Below, in pieces: positions 24,580 through 35,349 of a stretch of 64,000 bases of DNA (positions within the stretch are counted from its first letter, which is position 1; the number at the start of each line of letters is the position of its first letter). Below the pieces are notes generated by a model. It was given only the letters and a program-made list of their open reading frames with translations, had not been told where the DNA came from and made no database searches. This stretch comes from Sepioteuthis lessoniana (Eukaryota; Mollusca; Cephalopoda; Myopsida; Loliginidae). A program made the position numbers and the translations under genes. The DNA is taken from contig OY757921.1 of the NCBI GenBank assembly GCA_963585895.1, forward strand, positions 52,978,590 through 53,042,589, in the 5' to 3' direction.

Positions 24580-25560
24580 TCTACACCCCAAAATAAGATT
24601 CACTACTTTACACAACTCCACAGAACTACAATTTTTAGATATTCACTTTTAAAACGAAAATGGCCAAATTATCACAGACATCTACCACAAACTCACCGAT
24701 ACCCAACGATACCTCCACTTTAATAGTCACCACCACAAAACTGCATAGAATCTATCTTTCACACACCAGCACGCAGTCACTTAGAAAACTGCCGAAAAAC
24801 TCGCGTAAAAGAACTATACACAATCCTCTCTCTTGAGAGAATACCAAACAATTAGCAGAAAAAATATAATTAAAAGGACTACGAATGCCTAAAAACATAG
24901 CAATGAAGAACCCTACGTATATGTCTCAACTTGCAATAAAACAGCCGATAACTATTCGAAATAATAATAAATTTCGAAGAATTTAAAAACAATTATAAAA
25001 TCAAAGAAATACAAGACGCCACAAAAGTTATCAAAAGCTGGAAACCACCAATTTTTTTTTTAAATACTCATCTCTTCTACATTAAGGGACACGCAACACA
25101 TGGTTTCACAAAAAGAAATAATATAAGATGTAAAGTGGGAACTATAGTTATAGAAGGAAAATCCTATATCTTGGAAAACCAAAAACGACATTTATAAAAA
25201 AATTGCTGCAATTCAAAAAACGTAGTTAACATAAACAAACGTAAAAAATGTTAAAAAGTATATACAGGAACTACGCAGGCTCTCAATATCAGAATATTAC
25301 TAGACAAAAGCAATATCAAATTAGCAGAAAGTAGAAACCGGAATGTTTTAAATCACCTATATGAATGTAGCTACGGAATTGTTCAAACAATGCCAATATA
25401 CCAAACTGACGACTACGCATTATTTCAAATAAAAGAGAAAACGTTATAGAAAAATGAACCATACAAAATCGAACTGAAACTATCCGAATACGTAGAAATA
25501 AAAACACAGACATACACACAAAGAGAAGGCAGTCGCTGAATTTTAAGGCGCAACATTAAA
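24580..25560 (+). mobile_element. Penelope-like element remnant
   Basis: Plus-strand translation in broken frames gives LDIHILIENGQIITDIYHK and DTQRYLHFNSHHH (24640-24740), typical of the Penelope RT end. Further on are HGFTKRNNIRCKVGT and a C-terminal stretch (VQTMPIYQTDDYALFQIKEK near 25380-25440) that fits the GIY-YIG-domain region. Many stops. The family call rests on recalled motifs and needs a search. Confidence 0.5.
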
Positions 25561-25796
25561 AAGAACTAAACTATACACCGACAGAGAACGAAAGAAATAC
25601 ACAAACACATATCCAGAAAAAATCCTCCAATTCAGACATACACACCCAAGGATCCAGAGAAGACGACAAATAAACTTTATGATATATCAACAATACACAC
25701 AGAGAGAAAGAAATAAAAACGAATACACACACATACTGAAGAAGCTTGTAGGCAGATGATTTTAAAGCACAACAAAATTAAACAGAACAAACTATA

Positions 25797-25853
25797 TATA
25801 TATATATATCTTTTTCGGTGTATATATATATATATATATATACCGAAAAAGAT
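25797..25853. repeat. (TA)n run enclosed in a perfect 12-bp inverted repeat
   Basis: ATCTTTTTCGGT (25808-25819) and ACCGAAAAAGAT (25842-25853) flank 22 bp of alternating TA, so the whole could fold into one hairpin. Confidence 0.9.
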
Positions 25854-26635
25854 TCAACAAACTCACATACACACTCAGCACACTAAGCATCACAAATCAC
25901 TTGTCCAATACACACAAGTACATACAAAATGACCCAGCAAAATGACTAATAGACTTTATGGCATATCAACTATCATAGACTAATTCGGGAGAAGAGAAGT
26001 ACATCCACATAAACACAGAAAACCATAGAGTACACAGAGTACACTTTTGTAAAATGAAAAAGAAAAAATTTTTTTTTAAATATATAAAGAGACAACCAGC
26101 GCCTGCAGATTTGAAAATCGATCACAGGATTGAAAAGGAACAGTAACCCTCTCAAAGCGGTCGCCACAATATAAATCAAAGGTGACACTGCTACAAGTTA
26201 TTAAATTATCCCTAAACCTAGCGATAACACGTTTGAAACAAGCGTTCGAGTCAAATAAATCATTTCAAAAATCTCTCACGAGCCCTATTCATTTTGAAAA
26301 TATTTACTTTTTATTTCTTTGGACCAACGATAAAGGAAAGAAATTATATATATATGTATATATATATATATATATATATAAACTAAAAGGAATTACATCT
26401 TCCCTATTTTTGACTCATTATGGATTATTTCATACGTCTATAAAAAGAAGCACATTATATAATGCAAAAAAAAAAAGAAATTGGGATCCTTATTCATTTT
26501 AGTTTTTATGCTGCACTGCTGGCCACCATTTGAGCACTTTTAATATATCAAACATTTGAAATGTTTGTTATATATATATATATATACATATATATATGTG
26601 CCTTCCACACGGATTCCCTAATTCCGTTTTCTCGC
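25854..26635. other. AT-rich stretch with (TA)n runs
   Basis: (TA)n at 26345-26380 and 26571-26595; reading frames here are low complexity. Confidence 0.55.
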
Positions 26636-27145
26636 AATCCGTCATTATCTGCCATCGAATTGATTGGTCCAATAGATCACACCCAGTGTCTGCACAGAAA
26701 TAGTTCACACAATGTTTGTTGCTCAGTTAACAATGGTATTTCCATGTATAAGAATCCACACTCGTTTCTGATTTGTTCCTTACTTCCCAGCATGTCTTAT
26801 TCATCTCACTTGGATGGTTTGTGTGGTGGAAATTCAGTGGCTGCACAGCAACTATTTTGTTGGGTGATGCTTCAGGATTTTTTCAAAACAACACACGGCA
26901 TCCTTCCGTAGTTCCTTTATATATTTTCTCCTGACATTTCCTTTGAGAGATCAAATTTCCGTGCGGTTAATGACCTGTAAACTGCACTCCATGCTTTACC
27001 TAAGCATATTTACAAATCCCTTTCGATAGATGAGATATTGCTATTTAAGTACATGAACTGGTCAAGTAATATTAGAGGCTTATTATTCAGTAATGAGATG
27101 GGGCCATTTTGATTAAAACTCATGAACTGCAAACCTGGTTGACAA
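26636..27145 (-). mobile_element. LINE-A copy 7, fragment
   Basis: Colinear with parts of LINE-A copy 5 (19480-20040): the segments about TTCAGGATTTTTTCAAAACA, GACCTGTAAACTGCACTCCA and TAATGAGATGGGGCC follow the same order on the minus strand. Confidence 0.65.
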
Positions 27146-27585
27146 AATTAAGCGGCGTTAGTCGATGCTTTATGTGGTAGTTTTTGCAATTTAATTCTTT
27201 TTTTGTTTTGCTATAAAAACAAAAATAAAAAATATTTTGATGTAGCTGAAAATAACGAATTCATTTTATTTTTATCCTTAAAAGTCTTTTGCTTTTAACT
27301 CTATATTTAGATAAACTAAAAGCTTTTCAAATCAGAAGAATACAACGATTACAACAGTTGAAAAAAGAAGGTTGTAACAAAATTCAATGTTTTGTTTATT
27401 TGTTTTTTTGTTGGTTTTTTTTTTTGTTGTTGTTTGTTTGTTTTTGTGTGTGGAGCTTGTCTTGGGGTTTCGTAGTCTATAAGTTCTTTTCTTCGGCCTA
27501 TAATTTCCGTTTCTTTTTTCAGACTCTTGACTCTTTTTATAATGTTAGAAATCTACTATATTATTGAAGTTAGATTATGTTTTTA
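27146..27585. other. No recognisable gene; TG/TTG-rich tract
   Basis: 27395-27450 is a low-complexity run of TTTG units; nothing else is evident. Confidence 0.5.
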
Positions 27586-27589
27586 GACG

Positions 27590-28110
27590 GGTCAATGCAC
27601 CAATTGACACAAAAAAAATTGTAACATTTTGTTTTTAAAGTTTTTATGTCAGGTTGGGTCTACTCTACATCATGCTAGAAGTTGGATAAGATTGTAGTAT
27701 GGGAAAGTTTCAAATTTCGAAGTTGAACATATTTAACTTACAAGTCATTTTCCATTACGTTTTAAAACACTAACTCGGTCAGTTTTCATGATAAACCAAT
27801 AAATATTGCATTTTTACCCATGTTTTCAGGGTCAATCTTTCACATGAAATGGTCACCAGTGATCTTGAATCACCCCTTATACCATATCTAAGGTTACCCC
27901 TACCCCTTCTTTCAGCCACTTCTACTGAGTGGGCCAAAAAAGTGCAGATATTTCGGTATGGATCGTAAGTCGAAAATGTTCAACTTCGAAATTTGAAACT
28001 TTCCAATACAACAATCTTGTCCAACTTTTAGTATGATGTAGAGTCGACCCAACCTGACATAAAACTACAAAAAATGTTGCAATTTTTTTGTGGTTGGGGT
28101 ACTTTGGCGT
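27590..28110. mobile_element. Fold-back (long inverted repeat) element 1
   Basis: Left arm about 27595-27755 and right arm about 27955-28105 are inverted copies roughly 150 bp long. Shared words include TTTATGTCAGGTTGGGTC, CTCTACATCAT, AAGTTGGA and GGAAAGTTTCAAATTTCGAA. The centre is about 200 bp. No coding frame; it resembles a MITE. Confidence 0.8.
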
Positions 28111-28139
28111 TATATAGACTAGCATAAAACGGAATCAAA

Positions 28140-30130
28140 CCCGTGTTTTGTGAGGACGGCTGTACCGTCACACTGACATAGTGGAATGTCAATTAAATCG
28201 AGTTACGTGACCACACACCCTTCGGGGCCACCACCTGACATTCTTACCGAGCAGATGTTTGGGTATTGTGACACATTGGCCTCAGGGAGCCGTCCTATAA
28301 TGTTTTTGTCTGCTTCGAAAGGACTGATTTTTTTTTTTTTTTGCTTTATGCCGAAGGCGCCTGATTAGGGTAATTTGATAGGATCTAGTATTTTGCACTT
28401 GCTGCACACGTTTCGATTTGTACGTGGCTTCCACTATAAAATGACCTTGTGCCATATTCTAACACTAGTTTATCAGTTAAATAGCTGTGCGTGACATTGT
28501 GCCCTTCTGGGCCGCTGCTTGGCATTTGTGCCAAGCGGTTGTTTGCTTAGCATGACACCTTTGCCTCAGGGGGCCATCTTACCAGGTTTTGCTTGCTCGC
28601 GGGACTATGTTTATTGCTTGGTTCCTGAAGGGCACCATTAAAGGAATGCCAGCAAAATCTATTATTTTTGTACCTACCACGCATAAGTCTCGATCCGTGA
28701 AACAGCCTTGTACCATATTCTGACACAGTGGAATGTCAGATAAATCGCAATTAATGAGTGCCCAACTTTCTCGGCATTAGTGCCGAGTGTTTTGCTGGTC
28801 AGCCCACCGTGGAATTCGTGCCTTGACATTGATTATAAACGTTTTACTTCAGGTGGAATTCACTCAAAGCTGTACCTACTAGCAGGGCTACGTTTATTGC
28901 GAACTGTTTGTGGCGTCCCAGTTGAGGTCAATAATGTTACCCTGCTTCGCATGGGTTTCGGCCTGTCCAAGGCCTCAACCATAAAACGGCCATGTGCAAT
29001 ATTCTAACATTGTTGGATGTCAGTTGAATATTATCAGTCGGCTAGCATCACGGTATTCCCATGGATGATTTGGCGGCTAGCACACAGCAGCATTCGAGCC
29101 GAGATGTTAGTTACTTAACACTTAGGTTCAAGCGTATTCCTTTTACCTGCTTGCCGGATTAAGTTTATTATTTTGAGTCTGAAGCACCCAAAAAAGAGAA
29201 TGCCAATCGGGCAAGAATTTTTGCCCTTGTCTCACATGAGTTTCGACCAGTTCATTGCATTCCCCATAAACTATACTTGAGCCATTTTCTGGTTTGGCTA
29301 ATAAATACTAGCCAAAAAGACCACAGAATTTTTGCCGAATGTGTTTGTGGTCAAATCATATTGATATAGGGTATTGAATACTGTGCCTCAGCGGACTTTC
29401 TCCCCATGATTTACCTGCTGGCAGGACTAAATTTATTTGTAGGTATCTGAGGCATGCAGTTCACAGGTCACTCTCTTTCGGTGCGTCAATCTATGAGTGT
29501 ACCATAGGAATTTTTTACCTCGTCCCATTTCATCAGCCAATTTCTGCCCACGCGATTTCCTCTCATAACTTCCATTAGAATGTGTCACTTCCTTCCGGTG
29601 CATCACCTTGGAATGGCATTTTTGGCCGGATCTAAGGCCAAAGTACAACACATGTGCCATTTTCTGACTTGGTGGGAGTTCAGATGATTACTAGCTAAAA
29701 ACATTACGGTATTCGTGCCGGGTGTTTGGTCAGGCAAGACCATGGCATTCGTGTTGTGAGTTTGGTTTGTGAACACTTTACCTCAAATTGCCTTCCTCCA
29801 TGCGTTTACCTGCTTGCAGGTCAAAGTTTATTGCTTGATGCCTTAGATACCCAAATAGTGGAATTTTGACGGGGTAGGAGTTAATTTTTGCCCTTGGATC
29901 TCATTAGTTTCGACACTGATCGAAACTACTGAGTACCCCCACCACAAAACAGCCTTGTGCCATATTCTGACACGATGGTACCTCAGATAAATAACAGTCG
30001 GTTCTTGCTTCTTGCCTGGAGTCGAAGGGAGTAATTCGAGCTTCTTCCACTGGTACCAGCAAATTCCTACAAGATGCCTGTCCTTCAGCTCCGGTAGAGG
30101 ATGCCAAGTTCTTGCCAATCAGCTAGTGCC
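28140..30130. repeat. Diverged tandem array, about seven units of 0.26-0.38 kb
   Basis: A landmark CCATATTCTGACAC-like word recurs at 28452, 28713, 28997, 29282, 29657 and 29960 (spacings 261, 284, 285, 375 and 303). Each unit also carries GTGCCGAGTG-like, TACCTGCTTGCAGG, TTATTGCTTG and TTTTTGCCCTTGTCTC words in the same order. Units are strongly diverged. Reading frames inside are fortuitous. Confidence 0.8.
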
Positions 30131-30224
30131 AAGATCCAACGAGTCACAGCTGCAGTCTCAAAACAGCCCTTTCCATGCTTAATTTCGAGTCACAATAGCA
30201 GTCCTTTTCAGAATTTTAAACCTT

Positions 30225-30800
30225 TTTTTTCCTATCTTCTATCATTTTAAGGGATCTTTGCAAGTACCACTGGGACGATGACGTTGCAATAAAACCATAC
30301 GCAACGGACACTCGAAGAAAAGGACCAGTCCATGAGCAAACGACTCTGCTCGAACCAATGTCGACTCCAACATCGACTACAACCCGGTAACCAATGACTT
30401 AACCGAGACATTGAACATCTGCATCAGCGACACCACACGTCCGACTCCCCGACCAGCTTCAAATATTTGATCAAGCAGCTACACCTACGACCTGTCTGGA
30501 GTATCATGACTTGGTCTTAATCTTAACTCGCTGTCGCCAAAAATTATTAAACAGCGGAGTCTATACTTTTATACTAACAAAGACTTTATTCGATATCATG
30601 GACTTTCAACATTGGAGAGACAACATTGACCATATTTATCTGCAGAGAGTCTGCTCACACGCCAATTCGTCGCGTACGATTCACCTAATCAAACAGGGCA
30701 TTTAAATCTAACAATCCTGTCTTTTTATCTGCCTTGCTTAGTCTCTCTTACGTCACATTTCTGTTTATAGAAGTTTGCGGCATCGACGTCTTTACCGCAA
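30225..30800 (+). repeat. Dispersed repeat candidate, copy 1
   Basis: GC-richer than its flanks. Its end, CCTTGCTTAGTCTCTCTTAC then ATTTCTGTTTATAGAAGTTTGCGGCATCGAC, resembles 38865-38915. No protein similarity recognised. Confidence 0.4.
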
Positions 30801-31335
30801 CATGACAAAAATACAATTAAAAAATAATGTTATTTTACATATTTAAATGTTTTCATATTAAAAAAAAGACGAGTACATATAATTCATATCTTTCATGTAA
30901 ATCAATTGTTTCATTCATTTTATCATGAAAATTGATATGTATTCATAATAAAAAATGTCATAACAGATTTTTGTTCTCAAGTGGTCTTTAGAAACGTTTT
31001 TAAATAAATATTGTCCCCGGTGTTTTGTTTAAGTATGATACGGTAACATTTTTTTGTTGTTTTTAATCATAACGAGATCAAAACTATACTAGACAAAATA
31101 CTTCTGATGAACTGTTCCCGTAAGAGCTGAAATACTACACGAGTTACTGATGGGATGACCTTCGAAAATTGTCAAAAATCCACTTTTCTTATAATGAAAA
31201 GTGGAATTACCGTTTGAATAACATGAAAAACTTGGTCACTAGGATGATTTTGTGTCATATTAAAATCAAAAGGGAACCCGAGAGAATTTTGTAAGACAAC
31301 CGATTACCTCACCTGTCGCTCTTTTCTTCAATAAC
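30801..31335. other. No recognisable feature
   Basis: AT-rich; nothing supported. Confidence 0.5.
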
Positions 31336-31483
31336 CATTTATTATCTAGACGAGTATGTTAGTGGATAGGGATGGCTTGATTACAGACTGCCTTACCTCT
31401 AGGCTATACCTGCTTTGCAGGGTTGAGCTTATTGCTCGCCGACGGATCAAAGCATTTTTTTAATCATTCGGACATGAATCTAT
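31336..31483 (+). repeat. Fragment of the 0.3-kb tandem repeat, left of the Gypsy insertion
   Basis: TATACCTGCTTTGCAGGGTTGAGCTTATTGCTCG is the unit's middle; the unit resumes at 34719 with ATAACCTTGCG and GACTTGGTTGGAAGTCGGTTAAATAC. Confidence 0.7.
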
Positions 31484-32534
31484 TGTGACGCAAAATTGAC
31501 TAAAATCCCAAAACAGGACTTTATTTTCGCACGTGTGAAGACGGGGCAGGTTGGCACTTGATCCCCTACAGAATAAGTCCTCGTTCAGAGTTTTTCTCTC
31601 GGGCATATAAGAACTGGCATATTACGTGAGGGATCAATTTAGAGCCAGACTGACCGCCGCTGGCAAAGGGGTTCCAAATTTCACACTATCACACACCCAC
31701 CAGGCCGCTAAACTTCCTTCCCCTCGGCAATGGATGATTTAGACCTATAGGTTTTAGTCGTAATAATATTATATTGTAGTAGTCGGCAACTCTGGTTTCC
31801 CATGTGTTATTTTAGGAATTAATAGGACAATTCTAAGCAAGATAACATAAGGCGAATAGAAGCTAAAAAGGAAATGTGACAACAACAAATTCGTAGTAGA
31901 ACCGCAAAGAATAACATAGACCACATGGTAACATAAAAATACATGAATTCCTTTACTACAGTTATATACACTTTCAAAGTGTCAAAACATATAATAATTG
32001 GACAGTCCACTAATATAAATGTCTTTTCTTGACTTTTGTCTTTCTTCAAATTAAGAGAGAGAGAGAGAGTGGTATGAAAAGTTTGGGTATAAAGGAAAAT
32101 GGCCCCAAAGTTACTTATCTTATTTTTCGACGGGGTTCCACTGGAGAATCTTTCTTCTTTCACGGGCTACTAGACCTTGTTCTGTTTTTAATACTGGCTT
32201 GAAGAACTCGGGTCCCTCATGTCTCAGTATTCTTTTGTCTTCAACCCGGAGTAGAATGGCTATGGTTCGTCTCCCCGCTACGGACCATGCTCAAAAACTG
32301 CCTTTCTTCCTATTTACTTCCGCTGAGGGGAAGGAGTCCCCACTTCCAATCATTTGGCTTCTCTCTTCTCCCCCTTGGTGTCCGGCGACCTGAGGTTACT
32401 AAGTACCAACATCTGGTCTCCCCTGTGTGGCCTACATTCCTCCTTAACGGTCACTTTTTTGACGGCTTGATACTGTCAATTCAAATACGAGTAGTAATTT
32501 TATCTCCCTCCTCCCAGTGGGATATCACGTGACA
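31484..32534 (-). repeat. Complete LTR (3' LTR of the Gypsy element), 1051 bp
   Basis: The LTR begins TGTGACG and ends GTGACA on the plus strand, so it has the TG...CA ends and short inverted repeats expected of an LTR. It aligns along its full length with the solo LTR at 36891-37946, apart from small indels and a short (GA)n run. The end bordering the internal region is followed by a strongly purine-rich sense strand. Confidence 0.9.
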
Positions 32535-32539
32535 TCACT

Positions 32540-33076
32540 CCTCTTAAGAGAAGTAAGGGATAAAAGGAATAGCATAAAAAGCTAATTCATTTCACTGTTC
32601 TCTCTCCTTTTCTTTTCTTTTTTTTTTTTCACTTCACTTTTCCTTTTATCCCCTTTCTTCTTCATGCTTTGACGAATTCTCTTCCTTTTCCTTTTTTCGT
32701 CCTTCGTAATTTTCATCATTGAGGAAGATAATTCCTTTTCTCTTTTTTCCTCCCTCTCTCTCTCTCTCTTTCTTTTTCTTTAATCTTGGCTTCCTTTCTT
32801 TCTTTTTCTCTCTTGGCTTTTGGCCCTCTCACGTTTCAACCTTAAGGAGGTAAATTCCTTTTCTTTTTTCGTCATTTTGACGACTTTGTAAGCTTAATTA
32901 TCAAGCTCTGGGGAGAGAAATTTCCTTTTCTTTTCTCTCTTTCTCCTCTTCGTCACTTGTTGATCCACCTCTTTCTCTCCTTTAGTTTCTCTCTCTCTCT
33001 CTTTCTTTCTTTACTCTTAACTCAATGAAGGCATAGTTTCTCTTTCTATTTTATTTATTTATTTATTTATTTATTT
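32540..33076 (-). other. Polypurine-rich segment (sense strand) between RNase H and 3' LTR
   Basis: For about 500 bp the plus strand is almost all C and T with CTTTTCTTTT and TCTCTC motifs, so the element's sense strand is GA-rich. A retroelement normally has only a short polypurine tract beside its 3' LTR; here a long stretch takes the place where integrase would be. No reading frame is seen. Confidence 0.6.
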
Positions 33077-34327
33077 TTAACACCGCGAGAGGCTATCGGC
33101 TACTACATTGTCCTTTCCAGTGATGTGCACGACCTCCAAATTATATTCCTGTAGATTGAGGTACCAAGCTTGCAACTTTCTGTTTCGGTTCCTCATCCTC
33201 TCTAGGAAAGTTAGGGGATTGTGGTCCGTATAAACTTTCGTGCATTTTGCGTTTGCTGTAATATATATCTCAAAATGCCGAATACTACTTATTAGGGCGA
33301 ATAATTCCTTCTCAACGGTGGCATACATTTGCTGATGCTTGTTAAGCTTCTTTGAGTAATAACTCACGGGGTGCAGGTGACCCTCGTCATCCTCTTGCAT
33401 CAGCACGGCTCCTATGCCCTCATCACTAGCGTCGACTGTTAGGTGAAATTGTTTCTCGAATTCTGGTGCCTTCAGGACCGGCTCTGTACTCAAAGTATGT
33501 TTTATTCCGTCAAATGCTTTTTGGCATCTATCGGACCATCCAAACTTCACCTTCTTCTTCAGTAAGTCTGTTAGAGGTGCTGCTTTTCCCGAAAAGTGTT
33601 TGCAGAACCGCCTATAATGTCCTGCCATCCCAAGAAACCGTCGCAACTCCCTTACATTCCTCGGGATGGGGAACTTCTGTATATCCTGGGTCTTCGCTTC
33701 ACTCGGCTTCACGCTTCCATAGCTCACCATGTATCCGAGATATTTCACCGTTGCGGCCCCAAACTCGCTCTTCGCTAAGTTAATAGTTAGGTTGGCTACT
33801 TCTAGTTTTTCGAACACCTTCCTCAGGGTTTCGAGGTGACCCTCCCAAGTGTTATGGTAAATCACGATACCATCAATATAGGCATCTACGCCTTCTAAAC
33901 CGGCTAAGCACTTCGACATTAATCTCATGAAGGTGGCTTGGAAGTTCTTCATCCCAAAAGGCATGACTCGGTACTGATAGGTTCCGCCTGGGATTACAAA
34001 GGACGAGATGGCCTTAGCTTTCTCTGTCAAAGGCACGGCCCAATATCCTTTTAATAGGTCGCACTTGGTAATGTAATTGGCACGGCCAATTCGGTCTATG
34101 CAGTCCTCTATCCGGGGGATTGGGAAACAGTCTGCTCTGGTCATCGCGTTGACTTTCCTATAATCGGTGCAGAATCTCACTGATCCATCTTCCTTCCCTA
34201 CCAGCACACATGGAGAATCCCAGGCGCTATCGCTGGGCTCTATTATTTCATTCTCCATCATATATTTGACTTCCTCCTTCATCAGTTTTTCCTTCCTTGG
34301 ATTTAGTCGATAAGGGTGCTGCTTCAC
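33077..34327 (-). CDS. Ty3/Gypsy reverse transcriptase-RNase H fragment, 416 codons, catalytic Asp lost
   Basis: The frame is open for 416 codons. Residues 1-60 hold the RT fingers (SPCVLVGKEDGS, FCTDYRKVN), D90 in CDLLKGYW is the first catalytic aspartate, and FGMKNFQATF is the template-grip region. At 150-153 the YxDD box reads YIDG, so one of the paired catalytic aspartates is glycine and the polymerase should be inactive. A connection domain follows (RRFLGMAGHYRRF), then RNase H with D299, E340, D368 and D411 at the expected places. The frame stops right after the RNase H end (ADSLSRC), with no integrase. There is no true ATG at its start: the first codon is GTG at the deletion junction, and the first ATG is at residue 16. 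This is a relic, not a host gene. Confidence 0.85.
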   Translation of the reverse strand: MKQHPYRLNPRKEKLMKEEVKYMMENEIIEPSDSAWDSPCVLVGKEDGSVRFCTDYRKVNAMTRADCFPIPRIEDCIDRIGRANYITKCDLLKGYWAVPLTEKAKAISSFVIPGGTYQYRVMPFGMKNFQATFMRLMSKCLAGLEGVDAYIDGIVIYHNTWEGHLETLRKVFEKLEVANLTINLAKSEFGAATVKYLGYMVSYGSVKPSEAKTQDIQKFPIPRNVRELRRFLGMAGHYRRFCKHFSGKAAPLTDLLKKKVKFGWSDRCQKAFDGIKHTLSTEPVLKAPEFEKQFHLTVDASDEGIGAVLMQEDDEGHLHPVSYYSKKLNKHQQMYATVEKELFALISSIRHFEIYITANAKCTKVYTDHNPLTFLERMRNRNRKLQAWYLNLQEYNLEVVHITGKDNVVADSLSRC

Positions 34328-34718
34328 TGGCTACTAGACTTTGTTCTGTTTTTAATACTGGCTTGAAGAACTCGGGTCACTCATGTCTCAGTATTCTTTT
34401 GTCTTCAACCCGGAGTAGAATGGCTATGGTTCGTCTCCCCGCTACGGACCATGCTCAAAAACTGTCTTTCTTCCGATTTACTTCCGCTGAGGGGAAGGAG
34501 TCCCCACTTCCGTTTTGAGGTCCCAGCCAATCATTTGGCTTCTCTCTTCTCCCCCTTGGTGTCCGGCGACCTGAGGTTACTAAGTACCAACATCTGGTCT
34601 CCCCTGTGTGACCTACATTCCTCCTTAACGGTCACTTTTTTGACGGCTTGATACTGTCAATTCAAATACGAGGAGTAGTAATTTTATCTCCCTCCTCCCA
34701 GTGGGATATCGCGTGACG
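34325..34718 (-). repeat. Truncated 5' LTR of the Gypsy element
   Basis: The sequence repeats 32165-32534 (same TACTAG...CAGTGGGATAT order). It ends GTGACG instead of GTGACA, followed by the CTAT duplication. The inner end joins RT sequence at a point where LTR (CTTTCACGGGCTACTAG) and internal (GCTTCACTGGCTACTAG) sequences look alike. Confidence 0.85.
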
Positions 34719-34800
34719 CTATGAATAACCTTGCGTTATAAATTGACTTGGTTGGAAGTCGGTTAAATACTTCATAAAAATTTACTATGTTCCATTATGG
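34719..34800 (+). repeat. Fragment of the 0.3-kb tandem repeat, right of the Gypsy insertion
   Basis: Matches the end of a unit (compare 24390-24420); together with 31336-31483 it shows the pre-insertion site. Confidence 0.7.
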
Positions 34801-34819
34801 CACAATGATATGCATTCAT

Positions 34820-34850
<31 letters not shown>

Positions 34851-34864
34851 TATATAGAAAAGAA

Positions 34865-34889
<25 letters not shown>

Positions 34890-34898
<9 letters not shown>

Positions 34899-35330
34899 TG
34901 TGGATGGATATCGGAATTATCTTCAGCATCTTTGAAGCAGGGTCAGATTGTCTGAAAGGTCTTTCTTTGCGTGTCTGTTTTTGTGCGAAGACCACACAAT
35001 AAGCTGTATCCGTGTGAATCAGTGAGAAAGACCAGAAGTGGCAAGTGGCAAGGACCAAGGACGTCGGTCATTCATGGCCCAGGATGCAGGTATGGTCAGT
35101 TGAGGCTAGGACGCTAAGCCTATCAGTCAAGGCCAGGAGTTAGTCATTGCCGCTCCCATCTTGTACCTTTGCGCTGATGCACGTGGGCACAGCTCATTAT
35201 GTGGTCTTCGTGCAAAAATAGACACACTTAGGAAGAGCTTCTAGATAATCTGACACTGCTTCAAAGATGCTGAAGATCATCTCGACAGCCACCCACAACA
35301 CACAGTGACCTGCACACTCACTTATATATA
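34890..35330. mobile_element. Fold-back element 2, arms about 125 bp
   Basis: Left arm (34895-35005) ATCTTCAGCATCTTTGAAGC, GTCAGATTGTCTG, GCGAAGACCACACAATAAGC; the right arm (35195-35325) carries their reverse complements in order. A (CA)n(TA)n(GT)n run at 34817-34897 adjoins the left end. The 190-bp centre is non-coding. Confidence 0.82.
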
Positions 35331-35349
35331 TATATATATATATATATGC

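Larger units (their letters stand above)
31484..34718 (-). mobile_element. Internally deleted Ty3/Gypsy-type LTR retrotransposon
   Basis: The element is oriented on the minus strand. It is bounded by the 4-bp target duplication CTAT (31480-31483 and 34719-34722). Its 3' LTR (31484-32534) is complete, its 5' LTR is reduced to the first 394 bp (34325-34718), and the internal part keeps only an RT-RNase H frame. The rest of the 5' LTR, primer-binding site, gag, protease and integrase are missing, so the copy cannot move by itself. It landed in a diverged tandem repeat whose sequence resumes directly after the second TSD copy. Confidence 0.88.

Noticed and set aside
29843..30118. 91-codon minus-strand frame
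   Set aside because: It lies across diverged tandem units, and its sequence is not kept between units.
28140..30130. CRISPR-like array
   Set aside because: Units are long, diverged and without short conserved repeats separated by unique spacers, in an animal genome.
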